Origin: Eledone cirrhosa
Taxonomy: Eukaryota; Mollusca; Cephalopoda; Octopoda; Eledonidae
Direction: 5' to 3'
Length of the DNA: 64,000 nucleotides
NCBI GenBank assembly: GCA_964016885.1
Contig: OZ024740.1
Location: 294,017,717 to 294,081,716 of the forward strand
Position numbers and translations under genes: made by a program. Numbering within the stretch: the first letter of the stretch is position 1; every line of letters begins with the position of its first letter. Under the pieces are notes generated by a model. It was given only the letters and a program-made list of their open reading frames with translations. It was not told where the DNA came from and made no database searches. Below, one piece after another: positions 54,716 through 64,000 of the stretch.

Positions 54716-56353
54716 GTGACATCATCCGCATCCTAGTTCGCGCGGGACCCCCCTCAACCTCTCCGGTTTGTGCAGTAATGGCTCGAGAGTCAATACGTAC
54801 AATAGGGACGAGAGGAGACATGCTTGGCGGACCGAGCGCATGATGTTGAACAGTTCCGAAATTTGACCGTTCACTCTCACTACAGAGCAGATGTCGCTGT
54901 GCATGGCAGCGATCCAGCCTCTGAAGACGGGCCCAAAGCCAGCCGCCCTCAGGACTGCCGCTAGGTAACGATGGTCGATCCTTTCGAAGGCTTTCGACTG
55001 ATCTAAATTGATCAAAGACCCACTCGTGCCAGGTTCCCTAGCTACCCTCTCTACGATGTATCGCATGAGGTGGAGGTTGTCGTGGATGGATCTGTCGGGA
55101 ATGGCGCATGTCTGTGCCTCTCCCACCAGACCACCAACGACAAGCGCCAACCTCTTTGCTAGCACCTTGGCCAAAATCTTGAACTCTGTGTTTAGCAGAG
55201 TTATGGGCCTAAAATTATCTATGTTATCCCCCCTGTTCGGATCCTTTCTCAGCAGTGCCACCGCTCCTCAGCTCACAGAGCTGGAAATTCTCCCGTTCTG
55301 TTGCCAGTTGCAGTAGACGTCTGCCAAGAGGCCTCCGAACAAGTCTGGCATTTGTACGTAAAGTTCATAGGGCAGACCATCTAAACCAGGCGATTTACCC
55401 CTTGTGCAGCCAGTCATTGCCTCCCGTACTTCAGCGGTTGTTCTCGGCTTTTCGCAACACTCCGCCTCAGTGGCCGAAAGCCGCGGCAGTCTGTCGAGGT
55501 AGACACTAAAGTCCATCCCTCGATCCAGCCCGCCACTGCCCCCGAACAGTTGAGCGAAGTGTCTCTGAAAAGCTTCACACATTTGCCCGGGATCGAGTAG
55601 CATGCGCCCGTCGTGGTCCACCAAAGACCGGATCGTGGCTTTATTGCTACGACGCGCCTCCGACACTCGGGCCCATTGAACGGCTTTCGTCCCCTCGTGT
55701 CTGAGAGCACGCACCCTAGCTCTGACAACGCAGCCTTCGTGCTTTGCATTGAAGAATTGGTCAAGGGCCAATTTCGCCGCAAGTACGTCGGTCACGATGC
55801 CTTTGCTAAGCGCCTCGTCTAATTTTCTAACTAATTCTCCCTCTGCTCTATTTTTCTCTATTGCTAAAGCCTTACTAAACCTAATGGACTCTATTCTAAT
55901 TGCTCTTTTCAGAGCAAACCACCACTTGTTGTTGACGATGGCCCCCGTCAACGCCCGCTTAACTAGTTCGCTAATCCGGTCTCTGTAGGCCTTGCGCGCT
56001 GGTAAGGACGCGTTTAGCTTCCAGTAGCCGGGTCCTCGTCTATGAAGCCTATCTAAGTCAAGCACACAGATCACGAATTTGTGGTCCCTGTAGCTGACTA
56101 TCTTGAATTGTGGACAGCCTATGCTAGACCTATCTATTTCCCTACAAAATACTCTATCTAGATATGATCTGGATGACCCTATGCGATTTGTCCAAGTCCA
56201 CATTGGTACATTCGGGAAATCCATTCGGTACCTGTCAGACAGTTCATAATGCCTGAGCAGGTTGATGAGACTCTTGCACCCTCCTTCCCTATCCACTAAT
56301 CCCACACAATCCCAGCGTGCATCTAAGATCCCGTTCCAGTCGCCCACTAACAC
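54716..56353 (-). pseudogene. Tx1-like ORF2, end of endonuclease to RT palm
   Basis: Same frame from 56353 to 54722 with one TGA at 55268-55270. Endonuclease half: LVGDWNGILDARWD, MWTWTNRIGSSRSYLDRVFC and VSYRDHKFVICVL (the terminal His motif). A basic linker follows, then RT: GKSPGLDGLPYELYVQM, then after the stop ALLRKDPNRGDNIDNFRPIT, LLNTEFKILAKVLAKRL, GSLINLDQSKAFERIDHRYL (first catalytic Asp) and MRSVRQACLLSSLLYVLTLE. The frame ends at GCG-stop, where sequence is missing before the ADD residues. Confidence 0.88.
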
Positions 56354-56748
56354 TAAAGAGCGAGACGTTCCAAGAAAGGTCTCCAGACGCCGGAAGAAAT
56401 CAGGCCGCCCTGCTCCTGTCGGCGCATAGACGCCACTAACCTGAAAGCTTGCCCTTCTCCGCTGGTCACGTCCAGCACCACCAACTTACCTTCTGGGTCC
56501 AGGAAGATGGCCCGTATGGCAAGATCCAAACCTCTCCGAAAAAGCACAGCAACTCCTCCCCCCGATCCTGGAGCGTACACATCGTAGCCGCCGAAGATTG
56601 GTGCGAAGGCCCGTGCTTCGGAGATTCTGGTTTCGCTGATGGCCACTACATCTATGTTTAGTGACCTGAGGTCGTTGAGCAGGTGGCCCTGCTTCCATGA
56701 CGACCCCAAGCCACGCGCATTTATGCTGCCTATTCTGAGTGAGGTCAT
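56353..56748 (-). pseudogene. Tx1-like ORF2, endonuclease N-terminus
   Basis: It starts at ATG 56748: SLRIGSINARGLGSSWKQGH, LNIDVVAISETRIS (catalytic Glu) and GGGVAVLFRRGLDLAIRAIF, the N-terminal half of an AP-type endonuclease. A one-base frameshift near 56435 moves the reading frame before VYAPTG-type residues; the continuation is in the frame of 56353-54722. Confidence 0.87.
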
Positions 56749-56782
56749 GTTGAAAAGGAGTGGAAAAGATGGGAAAGACCAC

Positions 56783-58759
56783 TTACCTTACTTCTCGTAG
56801 GGGAAGGACAGTTTTTCCATCCTTTTCACTGCTTGTGGCCTCCTCCGGAAGGATGTCCTTATAAATCCTCCTGGAGAGTGCTTGTCGGAAGTCTCCGATG
56901 TCTTTGGGGAATTTTTGTTTTAGTGTCATGTACGTTTTCTGTGTGATGCGAGTGATTTGTATGTGTGAAGGTGGTGTGAATTTTTGGGTTGTTGTGTAGT
57001 CTTTTTCTGTGATGCTGGTGTTGTGTTGGATGTAGTGTAATAATTGCTTGTTGTTCAAATTTAATGCTGTGTAGTGTGTATCGTTTTGGTTGTTTTGTTT
57101 TGTTTTGTTTGCGTTTGTTGTGGGTTTGTTTCTGTTTCGCATTTTGGTGACTTTTGTGGTGTAGGTGATGGTGGTGTTGGGGTTAATGATGGTGATGGTG
57201 TTGGTGTTTGGGTTGATGGGGTTGGTGATGCTGGTGTGGATGGTGGCATATCTGTCCTAACTTTTTTGTTTGTTAATTTATTTGTTTCCCTCTGTATTTT
57301 GTTTTTGGAGGGGGAAGGAAGAGAATTTTTCTTTTTTGGTTTCTTTTTTTTTTTCCTGATACCTTTTCCCACTCCTCGTCGTCACAATCTGTCTCCAGTT
57401 GTGATAGGCCGGGGAGTGGAAAATCCTCCACAGGCGTTAGTTTTGGTTGTGGCGTGGTGGATGGTGGAGGCGCTGGTGCTAGTTCTGAAGCGTTGGGTGG
57501 TGGTGGTGTTGGTTTTGCTGGTGGTGGTGGTGTTGGTTTTGCTACTGTTGCTGGGGTTGTTGCTGTTATAGTTGCTTCTGTTGTTGCTGCTACAGTTGTT
57601 GCTGCCATCTCTGCTACTGGTGGTGTTGATGGTTGTGTCACTGGGGTGGGTAGGAGAGGTGGCCTCAACCTTTTAGCCTGAGGGCAGAAAGCCCTTAGGT
57701 GGGTTCCTTCACCACAAACGACACACCTAGGCCTTCTGCCCTCGACAATTACGGTGAGGTGGCTGCTGTCAGTGAGGTCTATTACCTCTGGGATCTCCTC
57801 AATGCTTTTTTGGTCCGCTTGGATCAGGAGCTCCATCCCAGATCCGGACCAGTTCTCCTGCTTTTCTTTTGCTATTATCTTTGTGTTGGCTTCGATGCCG
57901 GCGAGGTCGGCCGCTATTAGCCAGGGAATTTCGATGGCCGGTGGAACGTGGATCACCCTGATCTTTACGAGTCTCTGGCCACAATAGCTTGGGATGAGTG
58001 TGAAGTCGTCACTTCTTAATGTGGCCATGGAGTGTTCTCTAGCCTCCTCTGGTGTTTCAAAGAACACGTCCACGGTTCCATACTTCTGCCCACGTCTGAT
58101 GTGGGTTTTTCTTGCCCACACATGTCCCAAAGCTTTTTGGATTTAGGACTTGGATGCCCGTTCCACTCGGCGCGATTTTACATTTATTGTTCGATACGAC
58201 ACGGTGCATAGGCGCCGATGCTCCATCTTATTAGGTGGAGGGGTGAGGCTGACCCTGTACCCATCTTTCTTTACCATTTGTTTGGCATTTTCTAAATCCT
58301 CCTGAGTTACCGTAAATGCTTCGAACTGTTTTGCTACTCTAGCAAAACTCAGGGTGGTTTTTTTAATGTCATTGTTGTTGTTGTTGCTATCGTTATTTTT
58401 GTTATTATTAATTTTAGTTTCAGTTGTGGTGGTGGTGACGTCATTGAAAGTCGGTTTGGGAGAGTCCATTTTGGTTGAAAATATTTCGACATCACGAGTT
58501 GATTTATTTTTTTTCCTTTTGTTTCTGTTGTCGCGGTGGTGGTGGTGGTGGTGGCAGCTTTAACACCTGCAGTCATTGGTAATGGCGGGAAATGAATGTC
58601 TGCCTGAGACAAATTTAAAATATTGCTAGTGCTTAAATTGCTTGTGTTGGAAGACGTATAATCATTTACAATGGTGGTGTCGGTGTGAGGTGTTAATTTG
58701 TGAGAAAGGCTTTCAGCTTCTTGGTGCAGTGGTGAATTAGCCATTTTTTTTTCAAACAA
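56783..58759 (-). pseudogene. Tx1-like ORF1 (gag-like, CCHC knuckle)
   Basis: Start at ATG about 58744 (ANSPLHQEAESLSHKL). Order: Ser/Thr/Asn-rich N-terminus; SFARVAKQFEAFTVTQEDLE; a conserved middle with YGTVDVFFETPEEAREHSMA and GQRLVKIRVIHVPPAIEIPW; a CCHC knuckle CVVCGEGTHLRAFC at about 57690-57730; a long Ala/Thr/Pro-rich stretch; a lysine-rich segment; and a Thr/Gln/Asn-rich C-terminus with KFPKDIGDFRQALSRRIY. ORF1 proteins of this group bind element RNA. Breaks: frameshift near 58440, TAA at 58143-58145, frameshifts near 57345 (A-run) and 57135. Confidence 0.8.
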
Positions 58760-58957
58760 ATTTTTTGATAATCATAAAAGTTTAAATTTTGGGCACAAGG
58801 CCCCAATCTTTTTGGGTGTCCTTTTCAGAAAACAATGTATGTGCGCTTATATATAGTTAACAATAAAAATTTTCCATAAATGGCAATTTTTAACAAACGG
58901 AAATAACAAACCTTTGCGGAGCTCACGATGATACGATTTACTACGTAGGTCGCCAAT

Positions 58958-59184
58958 AATAATAATAATAATAATAAATAAAAAAAAAAAAAAGAAATAT
59001 ATATATATACATATACATACACATATACACACACACACACCCACACACACATACATTAATAACAATAATAATAATAATAATAACAACAATAATAACGACA
59101 ACAACAATAATAATATACATATATATATACACACACGCGCACACACATAAGTGTATCTACACACACACACACACACGATAGCAA
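58958..59184 (-). repeat. Finger-bearing LINE 3' UTR with nested microsatellites
   Basis: (CA)n, (TA)n, gacaacaacaataataata, (AAT)n, again (CA)n and (TA)n, an A-run and (AAT)n up to the Tx1-like 5' end. 59049-59184 matches 51186-51307, so it is a real part of that LINE's 3' region and not random simple sequence. Confidence 0.75.
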
Positions 59185-60310
59185 CTAACAGCGCTGCGAT
59201 CGAATGTGGCTTTTTAGCCCAGCCAATGATCTAAAATGTCTTGCACAGAGTCGGCAACCAAAACATTCACTGGGAATAGTCGGCTGTGGTTGGAGTTTGT
59301 GTACTTTTGCATGTCGCTTGAGCCCTCCTGCTGATTTACATTCTCTACCACATGTTTGGCAAGCATGATGAGTAGCATCTCCAACAGCAGCCTGGTAGTC
59401 AACCACTGGTCTTACTTTATGACTGCGAAGATGACTTTCGAGTCCAGCTTTGCTTAGGCAGAGTCTCGCACATATGCTGCATGTCAGCACCATAGGAGGA
59501 CCCTCGCCGTCTGGAAGTGCAACAGCAATGCCCTTCCTCACATCCCGCTTTACTTTCTCGTATGCGATTCGAGATGCCTCAAAGGCAACTTTTCCCTCAT
59601 ATACAGTCTTTCTCCATTTATTACGATCAGCAGCAATATTCTCCCATGTATCAGCAGAGATGTTAGCGTCTTTCAGAGAGGCTTTCAAGGAATCCTTATA
59701 CCTCTTTTTTGGTTTATGTGGCGGTCGTTTTCCTTTAACCAACTCTCCATAAAAGAGTTGTTTTGGTATTCTAGAATCCTTCATCCTGGCAAGGTGACCA
59801 CTCCAACAGAGTCGTTGCTTAAGCACAAGAGCTTCTATACTGTCACACATAGAGCTTTCCAAAATCTCGACATCACTGATGTGGTCCCTCCAGTGAACGC
59901 CATGGATCCGTCTGAGACACATCTGATGGAAACGCTCCAATTGCTTAAGGTGGTGTCGATATGTGACCCAGGTCTCGCAGGCATAAAGAAGACGAGAGCA
60001 CACATGCCCTGTACACCTTTACCTTTGTCCTCCTGCATATGTCTCGCCGACTCCAGAGTCGCCTTTCTAGCTTTCCGAAAGCATCACTTGCTTTCCTAAT
60101 CCTAAGTGAGATTTCACTGTCAAGGTTGCTGTATCGATTGACAGTGCTTCCCAGGTAGACAAACTGATCAACCACTCCAAGTCGTTTGCCATACACATAG
60201 ATGTTTGGTTCAGTGTACTGCTTACCAGGGGCAGGTTGGTACATGACGGTTTTCTTGAGACTGACAGTCAGACCTAGGGCAGTGCAAGCGTCAGAAAATG
60301 CATTCAAATG
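59185..60310 (-). pseudogene. Finger-bearing LINE ORF2, C-terminal part
   Basis: Two frames: 60307-59990 (LNAFSDACTALGLTVSLKKT-type thumb, VVDQFVYLGSTVNRYSNLDS, EISLRIRKASDAFGKL) and, after a frameshift near 59990, 60003-59185 (LLYACETWVTYRHHLKQLER, FHQMCLRRIHGVHWRDHISD, RLCWSGHLARMKDSRIPKQL, PHKPKKRYKDSLKASLKD). The C-terminus carries three zinc fingers: CSICARLCLSKAGLESHLRSH, CQTCGRECKSAGGLKRHAKVH and CRLCARHFRSLAGLKSHIRS then QRC. The TAA stop is at 59185. The fingers are nucleic-acid-binding type and probably help bind the element's own RNA or target DNA (inference). Confidence 0.9.
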
Positions 60311-62520
60311 TGCTGCATATCACTGTGTGCGCTACAAGATCGCAATCATCTGCATACAAGAGGTCTCTTATGATTGATGCAAACACTTTTGTCTTCGCAG
60401 CAAAGCGCCTGATGTTAAATATGCTGCTTGAGGTTCGATATCGGATGTAAACACCATGCTCGCAATTCCTGAATGCAATACAGAAAACCATTGCAAAGTA
60501 TATGGCAAACAGGGTCGGTGCTGGAATATCCCCCTGCTTCACTCCATTTTTTACTGAGATAGGCTCCGACATGTTACCCCCGACATTAACCCAAGCCTTC
60601 ATGTTATCATGGAAAGACCTAACTAAAGCAAGGAACTTATCAGGGCAACCAAGTTTCTGGAGAACCTTCCATAATGCATCTCTGTTAACAGTATCGAAAG
60701 CTTTTGTCAGATCGACAAAAACCTGATACAGATCCAAGCCTTGTTCCATGCACTTCTCCTGGAGCTGTCTAGCTGAGAAGATCATATCAGTAGTGCCGCG
60801 TCCAGCACGAAAACCAGATTGACTTTCAGGAAGAACACAATCTGCAATGTGTGTCAGCAGACAGTCCAGAAGCACCCTACATAAAACTTTCCCTACGACA
60901 GAAAGCAATGATATACCTCTGTAGTTCCCACAATCGTTCCTGTTACCCTTTCCCTTGTACAAGACCACCATTACTGCATCTCTCCAGTCCTCAGGTACGG
61001 ATTCATTAGCCCATATCCTGCCAAACAAAGAGTGAAGATGTTGCAGGAGTCTCTCACTACCATATTGTAGGAGCTCAGCATGTATGCCATCCATGCCTGG
61101 AGATCTTCCACTGTTCAGCTTCGAAATAGCCACTGCAACCTCCACAAGCGTCGGAGGTTCTGCGAGAGCTACTTTCACAGGACTTTCTGGAATGAGATTG
61201 AGGAAATCTTCACTGACGACAGACGGCTGATTCAAAAGATCATCAAAGTGCTCTTGCCACCTTCGTAGAATTCCTTGTGAGTCACGAAGAAGTTTTTTGC
61301 CATCCTTGCTGCGAAGCGGTGTCACCAGAGAAGAAGACGGTCCATAAACCTCACGCAAGAGACTGTACAACAGCTTTGTGTTATTGGAATCAGACGTAGT
61401 TTGTATCTCACCAGCCTTCTCACTCCACCACTGATCCTTCATCTGAGAAAGACTCCGCCTAACACGTGATTTTACATCCCTGAGTTCCTCATGCAACGTA
61501 TTCCTCTCCTGTGGTTTTGCCGTCAAGTAGCGTGACAGAGCACGCCTCTTATCAGCCAACAAGTCTTCTATATGTACATCATTCTCATCAAACCAGTCCT
61601 GATGTTTCCTCTGCGCCAATCCCAGAACACGCCTGCCTACATCATAAACCGACTTTTTAAGGGTCGGCCAATCCTCACCAAGATCTGCAGCCTGCATCTC
61701 TTCTTCCAATGTCCTCTTCACATTTTTATCCTTAAGACGAGCAGCATTCAATCTTTTGGGCAGGGCAACACCAGGAACCCAGATTTTACGTTTAGTGATT
61801 AGTTTCACTTTTGCGCGTACCAGGCGGTGGTCCGTCCAGCACTCAGCTCCACGAAGAACACGAACACACTGCACATCCTGTCTGTCACGCATCCTGACTA
61901 GGACGTAGTCCAAAAGATGCCATTCCTTAGATGCAGGATGCATCCATGTGGTCTTGAATTTGTTCTTTTGTTGGAACATGGTGTTGGTAACACACAGATC
62001 CAGCTCCTCACACATCTGCAGCAGGAGCATACCATTGCTGTTACACTTTCCCACCCCATGCCTTCCGATTACATTCCATGTGTTAAAATCTCTACCCACT
62101 CTAGCATTAAAGTCACCAAGCACGATGACTTTGTCTGCCTGAGGGATATTTCTTAAAACACCTTTCAAGGCATGGTAAAAGGACATCTTTTCCTCATCGA
62201 CAGAACTCATAGTTGGAGCATACACACTCACCAGGGTAGCATATCTTCCCTTGTCCAGCGGAACTCTCATGGACATAACACGCTCACTAATCCCTACTGG
62301 GAATTCTTCTAATTTGTTCACAAGCACAGTCTTAACAGCAAATCCTACCCCAGCCTCTCTTCTAGTTCCTTCATCTCTTCCTTTCCAGAAGAATGTATAT
62401 TCTCCACAAAATTCCGTAAGATGACCATCTCCAGCTAGCCTCGTCTCAGATAAAGCAACGATGTCAAGATCGTAACGTCGAAGCTCCTTTGCAACAAGAG
62501 CGGTCCTTTGTAAAGCAATT
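60311..62520 (-). pseudogene. Finger-bearing LINE ORF2: endonuclease and RT, almost intact
   Basis: A single frame of about 740 codons. Endonuclease: LDIVALSETRLAGDGHL (Glu), AGVGFAVKTVLVNKL, LVSVYAPTMSSVDEEKMSFY, VIVLGDFNARVGRDF, LLDYVLVRMRDRQ and ECWTDHRLVRAKVKL (His). A basic linker follows. RT: SPGMDGIHAELLQYG, VVLYKGKGNRNDCGNYRGIS, SQSGFRAGRGTTDMIFSA, YQVFVDLTKAFDTVNRDAL (Asp), NGVKQGDIPAPTLFAIYFAM and DLLYADDCDLVAHT (Asp pair). All catalytic residues are present. It breaks by a frameshift near 60320 and continues at 59185-60310. The 5' end is truncated at about 62520, within endonuclease. Non-LTR element of the RTE/Jockey-like type; exact clade not determined. Confidence 0.9.
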
Positions 62521-62619
62521 ATAATAATACTGGACTGTAGTACGATCGGCTTCAACTATACAAACTCTTGAAAGTCAACAGTTGACATAATCTTGTAATC
62601 TTGTATCAGTAATGACGGT

Positions 62620-62795
62620 AATATATATATATATATATGTGTGTGTGTAAGTGAGTAGAGTAGCGTGTGTGTGTTTGTTTGTTTGTATGTATGAGTGTTG
62701 CTGTGTGCGTGCATATGTATGTGCGTGTGTGTATGTCGTACGTATAAGTGTCAATAAGTGATTTTTTTTTTTTTTTTTTTTTTTTTTTGCGCGGG
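62620..62795. repeat. (TA)n, (GT)n and T-run block
   Basis: (TA)n at 62622-62640, gt-rich words to about 62745 and a run of 27 T at 62762-62788. An A/T-rich flank with cgggctggatgctcgatcgc follows, then (CATA)n at 62858-62885. Confidence 0.9.
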
Positions 62796-62885
62796 GACAT
62801 AGAAATAATCGGGCTGGATGCTCGATCGCGCAGTTAAACCACTGGGAGTGAAGAACCCCTACATACATACATACATACATACATA

Positions 62886-63222
62886 TCATCATCATTTCAT
62901 TTTACGTCCGCTTTTTCCCTGCTTACAAGGGTGGGACGGGAACTGATTCTGGCTTGATTTCTACAGCTGGATGCCCTTCCTAACACCAACCTCATTTACA
63001 GTGAGTGCTGGGTGCTTTTTTGCCATGGCACCTCCACGACCACTTTTCAGTGGAATGATAGGGACCCCAGTCCCTATCATCTCATTTCTACAGCTGAGTA
63101 AACTGGAGCAATGTTAAATAAAGTGTCTTGCTCAAGGAAACAACACATCACCCGGTCTGAGAATTGAACTCACAACCTTTTGATTGCAAGGCCAATGCAC
63201 TAACCACTAAGCCATGTGCCTC

Positions 63223-63223
<1 letters not shown>
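62886..63223 (-). repeat. tRNA-derived SINE with RTE tail (type 1)
   Basis: A full minus-strand copy: (atc)n, tttacgtccgctttttccc, ggatgcccttcctaacacc, head ccactaagccatgtgcctcc. It is flanked by (CATA)n and (TA)n. Confidence 0.88.
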
Positions 63224-63229
<6 letters not shown>

Positions 63230-63311
<82 letters not shown>

Positions 63312-63330
63312 CATAAATATATATATATAT
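63230..63330. repeat. (TA)n microsatellite
   Basis: About 90 bp of almost pure TA. Other long (TA)n tracts lie at 23721-23758, 25079-25110, 46889-46913, 63702-63735 and 63903-64000 (the last alternates with taaaaa blocks). Confidence 0.95.
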
Positions 63331-63359
63331 ACATAAACACATATACATAGAAATCGGAT

Positions 63360-63700
63360 TACGTAACCTATTGTAGGCGGTTGAAGAAGTGAGCATTGTT
63401 TCCTCTGTTGTTTCCATGTGTTTGTATTTTTAATATGTATTATATTTCGAATACCTGATGATATCACCGGATTCATACTGAACCCGGTCATTGAAATGAT
63501 CATAGTATAATAAACCTTTCAAGGATTTACACAAGTCCAGCCTCCTGTTATCTTATTATAATATTTAACTCCGTACTCGCACCACCAACTACACAAACGA
63601 AGACGGTTCAACTGCTTTACATTGAGTACTCTCCATATTATTACATCAAGATTGACCATACGGAATTGACCAGCTCTATCCAGTGGTGAACCTTCAAACC
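63360..63700 (+). mobile_element. Possible Penelope-like terminal segment 1
   Basis: ctgatga at 63455-63461, a pairable accgg/ccggt stem, and gaaa at 63493-63496 recall the hammerhead core carried in the terminal repeats of Penelope-like elements, but four extra bases sit on each side of the stem. No RT or GIY-YIG endonuclease coding is visible. Weak. Confidence 0.3.
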
Positions 63701-63737
<37 letters not shown>

Positions 63738-63739
63738 TT

Positions 63740-63900
63740 AGGTTAATAGGAGTTAGGTATTGTATACCTGTGTCCAATTAAGGTATTGCATAACACCAAT
63801 CAAACCCCTTTTATAGCTCTGAAGAATCCGGATACGTAAGGAAGAAACATTGTAAGCCAATAAAAAATGTTTGATGTTGTAGACGCTCTTGTGTTCTTTA
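63740..63900 (+). ncRNA. Hammerhead-like motif, possible Penelope-like end
   Basis: ctgaaga (63819-63825), a short tcc/gga stem with a 10-base loop, then gaaac (63844-63848) and attgtaagcc. This fits the CUGANGA...GAAAC core of minimal hammerhead ribozymes found at the ends of Penelope-like elements. Stem II is only three pairs and one unpaired base sits on each side; I could not confirm stems I and III. It is followed by caataaaaaatg. Confidence 0.4.
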
Positions 63901-63902
63901 TC

Positions 63903-63939
<37 letters not shown>

Positions 63940-64000
63940 AAAATATATATATATATATATATAAAAATATATATATATATATATATAAAAATATATATAT

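Larger units (their letters stand above)
53131..58957 (-). mobile_element. Tx1-like non-LTR retrotransposon, nearly full length
   Basis: About 5.8 kb on the minus strand: 5' UTR 58957-58745, ORF1 58744-56783, a gap of about 35 bp, ORF2 56748-53365, and a 3' UTR ending gtggttaataaagaaaac and (ATT)n. Its base composition is far less AT-rich than its neighbours. (AAT)n lies at both outer ends (53110-53131 and 58957-58980). The two-ORF design, the CCHC knuckle in ORF1 and the endonuclease plus RT in ORF2 fit the Tx1/L1 group. A handful of stops and frameshifts make it inactive, but overall decay is low. Confidence 0.88.

Noticed and set aside
57074..57681. Val/Gly-rich frames on the plus strand
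   Set aside because: Antisense of the Pro/Ala/Thr-rich part of the Tx1-like ORF1.
396..63223. tRNA genes at SINE heads
   Set aside because: Box A and box B words are present, but the cloverleaf is decayed and each head continues into a SINE body and tail.

Overview
The window looks like nuclear DNA from a cephalopod mollusc, most likely an octopus. It is AT-rich, full of (TA)n, (CA)n and (ATT)n microsatellites and tandem arrays, and seeded with tRNA-derived SINEs of the kind described from octopus (OK/OR1/OR2-like), RTE-like LINEs ending in a (GATGAT)n tail, and Tc1/mariner, hAT and TTAA-flanked (piggyBac-type) DNA transposons. Eukaryotic splice sites flank the one exon I recognise. There is nothing bacterial or viral about the layout. 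The species assignment rests on repeat families recalled from memory.

Only one host-gene piece is convincing: a minus-strand exon at 2171-2446 that encodes a complete RING-CH (C4HC3) finger of a membrane-associated MARCH1/8-type E3 ubiquitin ligase. Its acceptor and donor are both good, and a 32-bp minisatellite begins about 20 bp past the donor. No other exon of that gene was found, so the rest of the window is intron or intergenic DNA.

Layout: 1-2.5 kb, SINE, minisatellite and the MARCH exon. 2.7-5.3 kb, a decayed hAT (ZBED5/SCAND3-like) transposase gene with a 40-bp minisatellite at its 5' end. 5.3-11.8 kb, SINEs, RTE-like LINE tails and a rearranged LINE mosaic. 12-13.7 kb, a full-length but broken mariner inside a TTAA-flanked MITE, with a second MITE sharing the end TTAA. 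16.3-17.9 kb, a GC-rich hairpin and a 42-bp minisatellite. 18-27 kb, SINE cluster, LINE tails, a 428-bp foldback at 25.1-25.5 kb and a LINE 3' end. 29.8-33 kb, tail-to-tail LINE ends and a 48-bp minisatellite of about 39 units that is open on both strands. 34-44.7 kb, MITEs, a promoter- or LTR-like block, a diverged transposon relic, hairpin MITEs and an inverted pair of about 0.5-kb repeats. 45-50.9 kb, two RTE LINEs. 51-62.5 kb, a nest of LINEs: a nearly full-length Tx1-like element (about 5.8 kb, two ORFs) lying beside the 3' end of a second LINE with C-terminal C2H2 fingers, plus a truncated mariner. 62.8-64 kb, a SINE, (TA)n and a possible Penelope-like terminus with hammerhead-like motifs.

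No complete functional gene is visible. Every transposase or reverse transcriptase reading frame carries stops or frameshifts. The most interesting signals are the repeated use of (ATT)n tracts as LINE boundaries, the near-identical arms of the foldback, the SINE/LINE shared 3' tail, and the 48-bp array in which one lesion closes the open frames of both strands.
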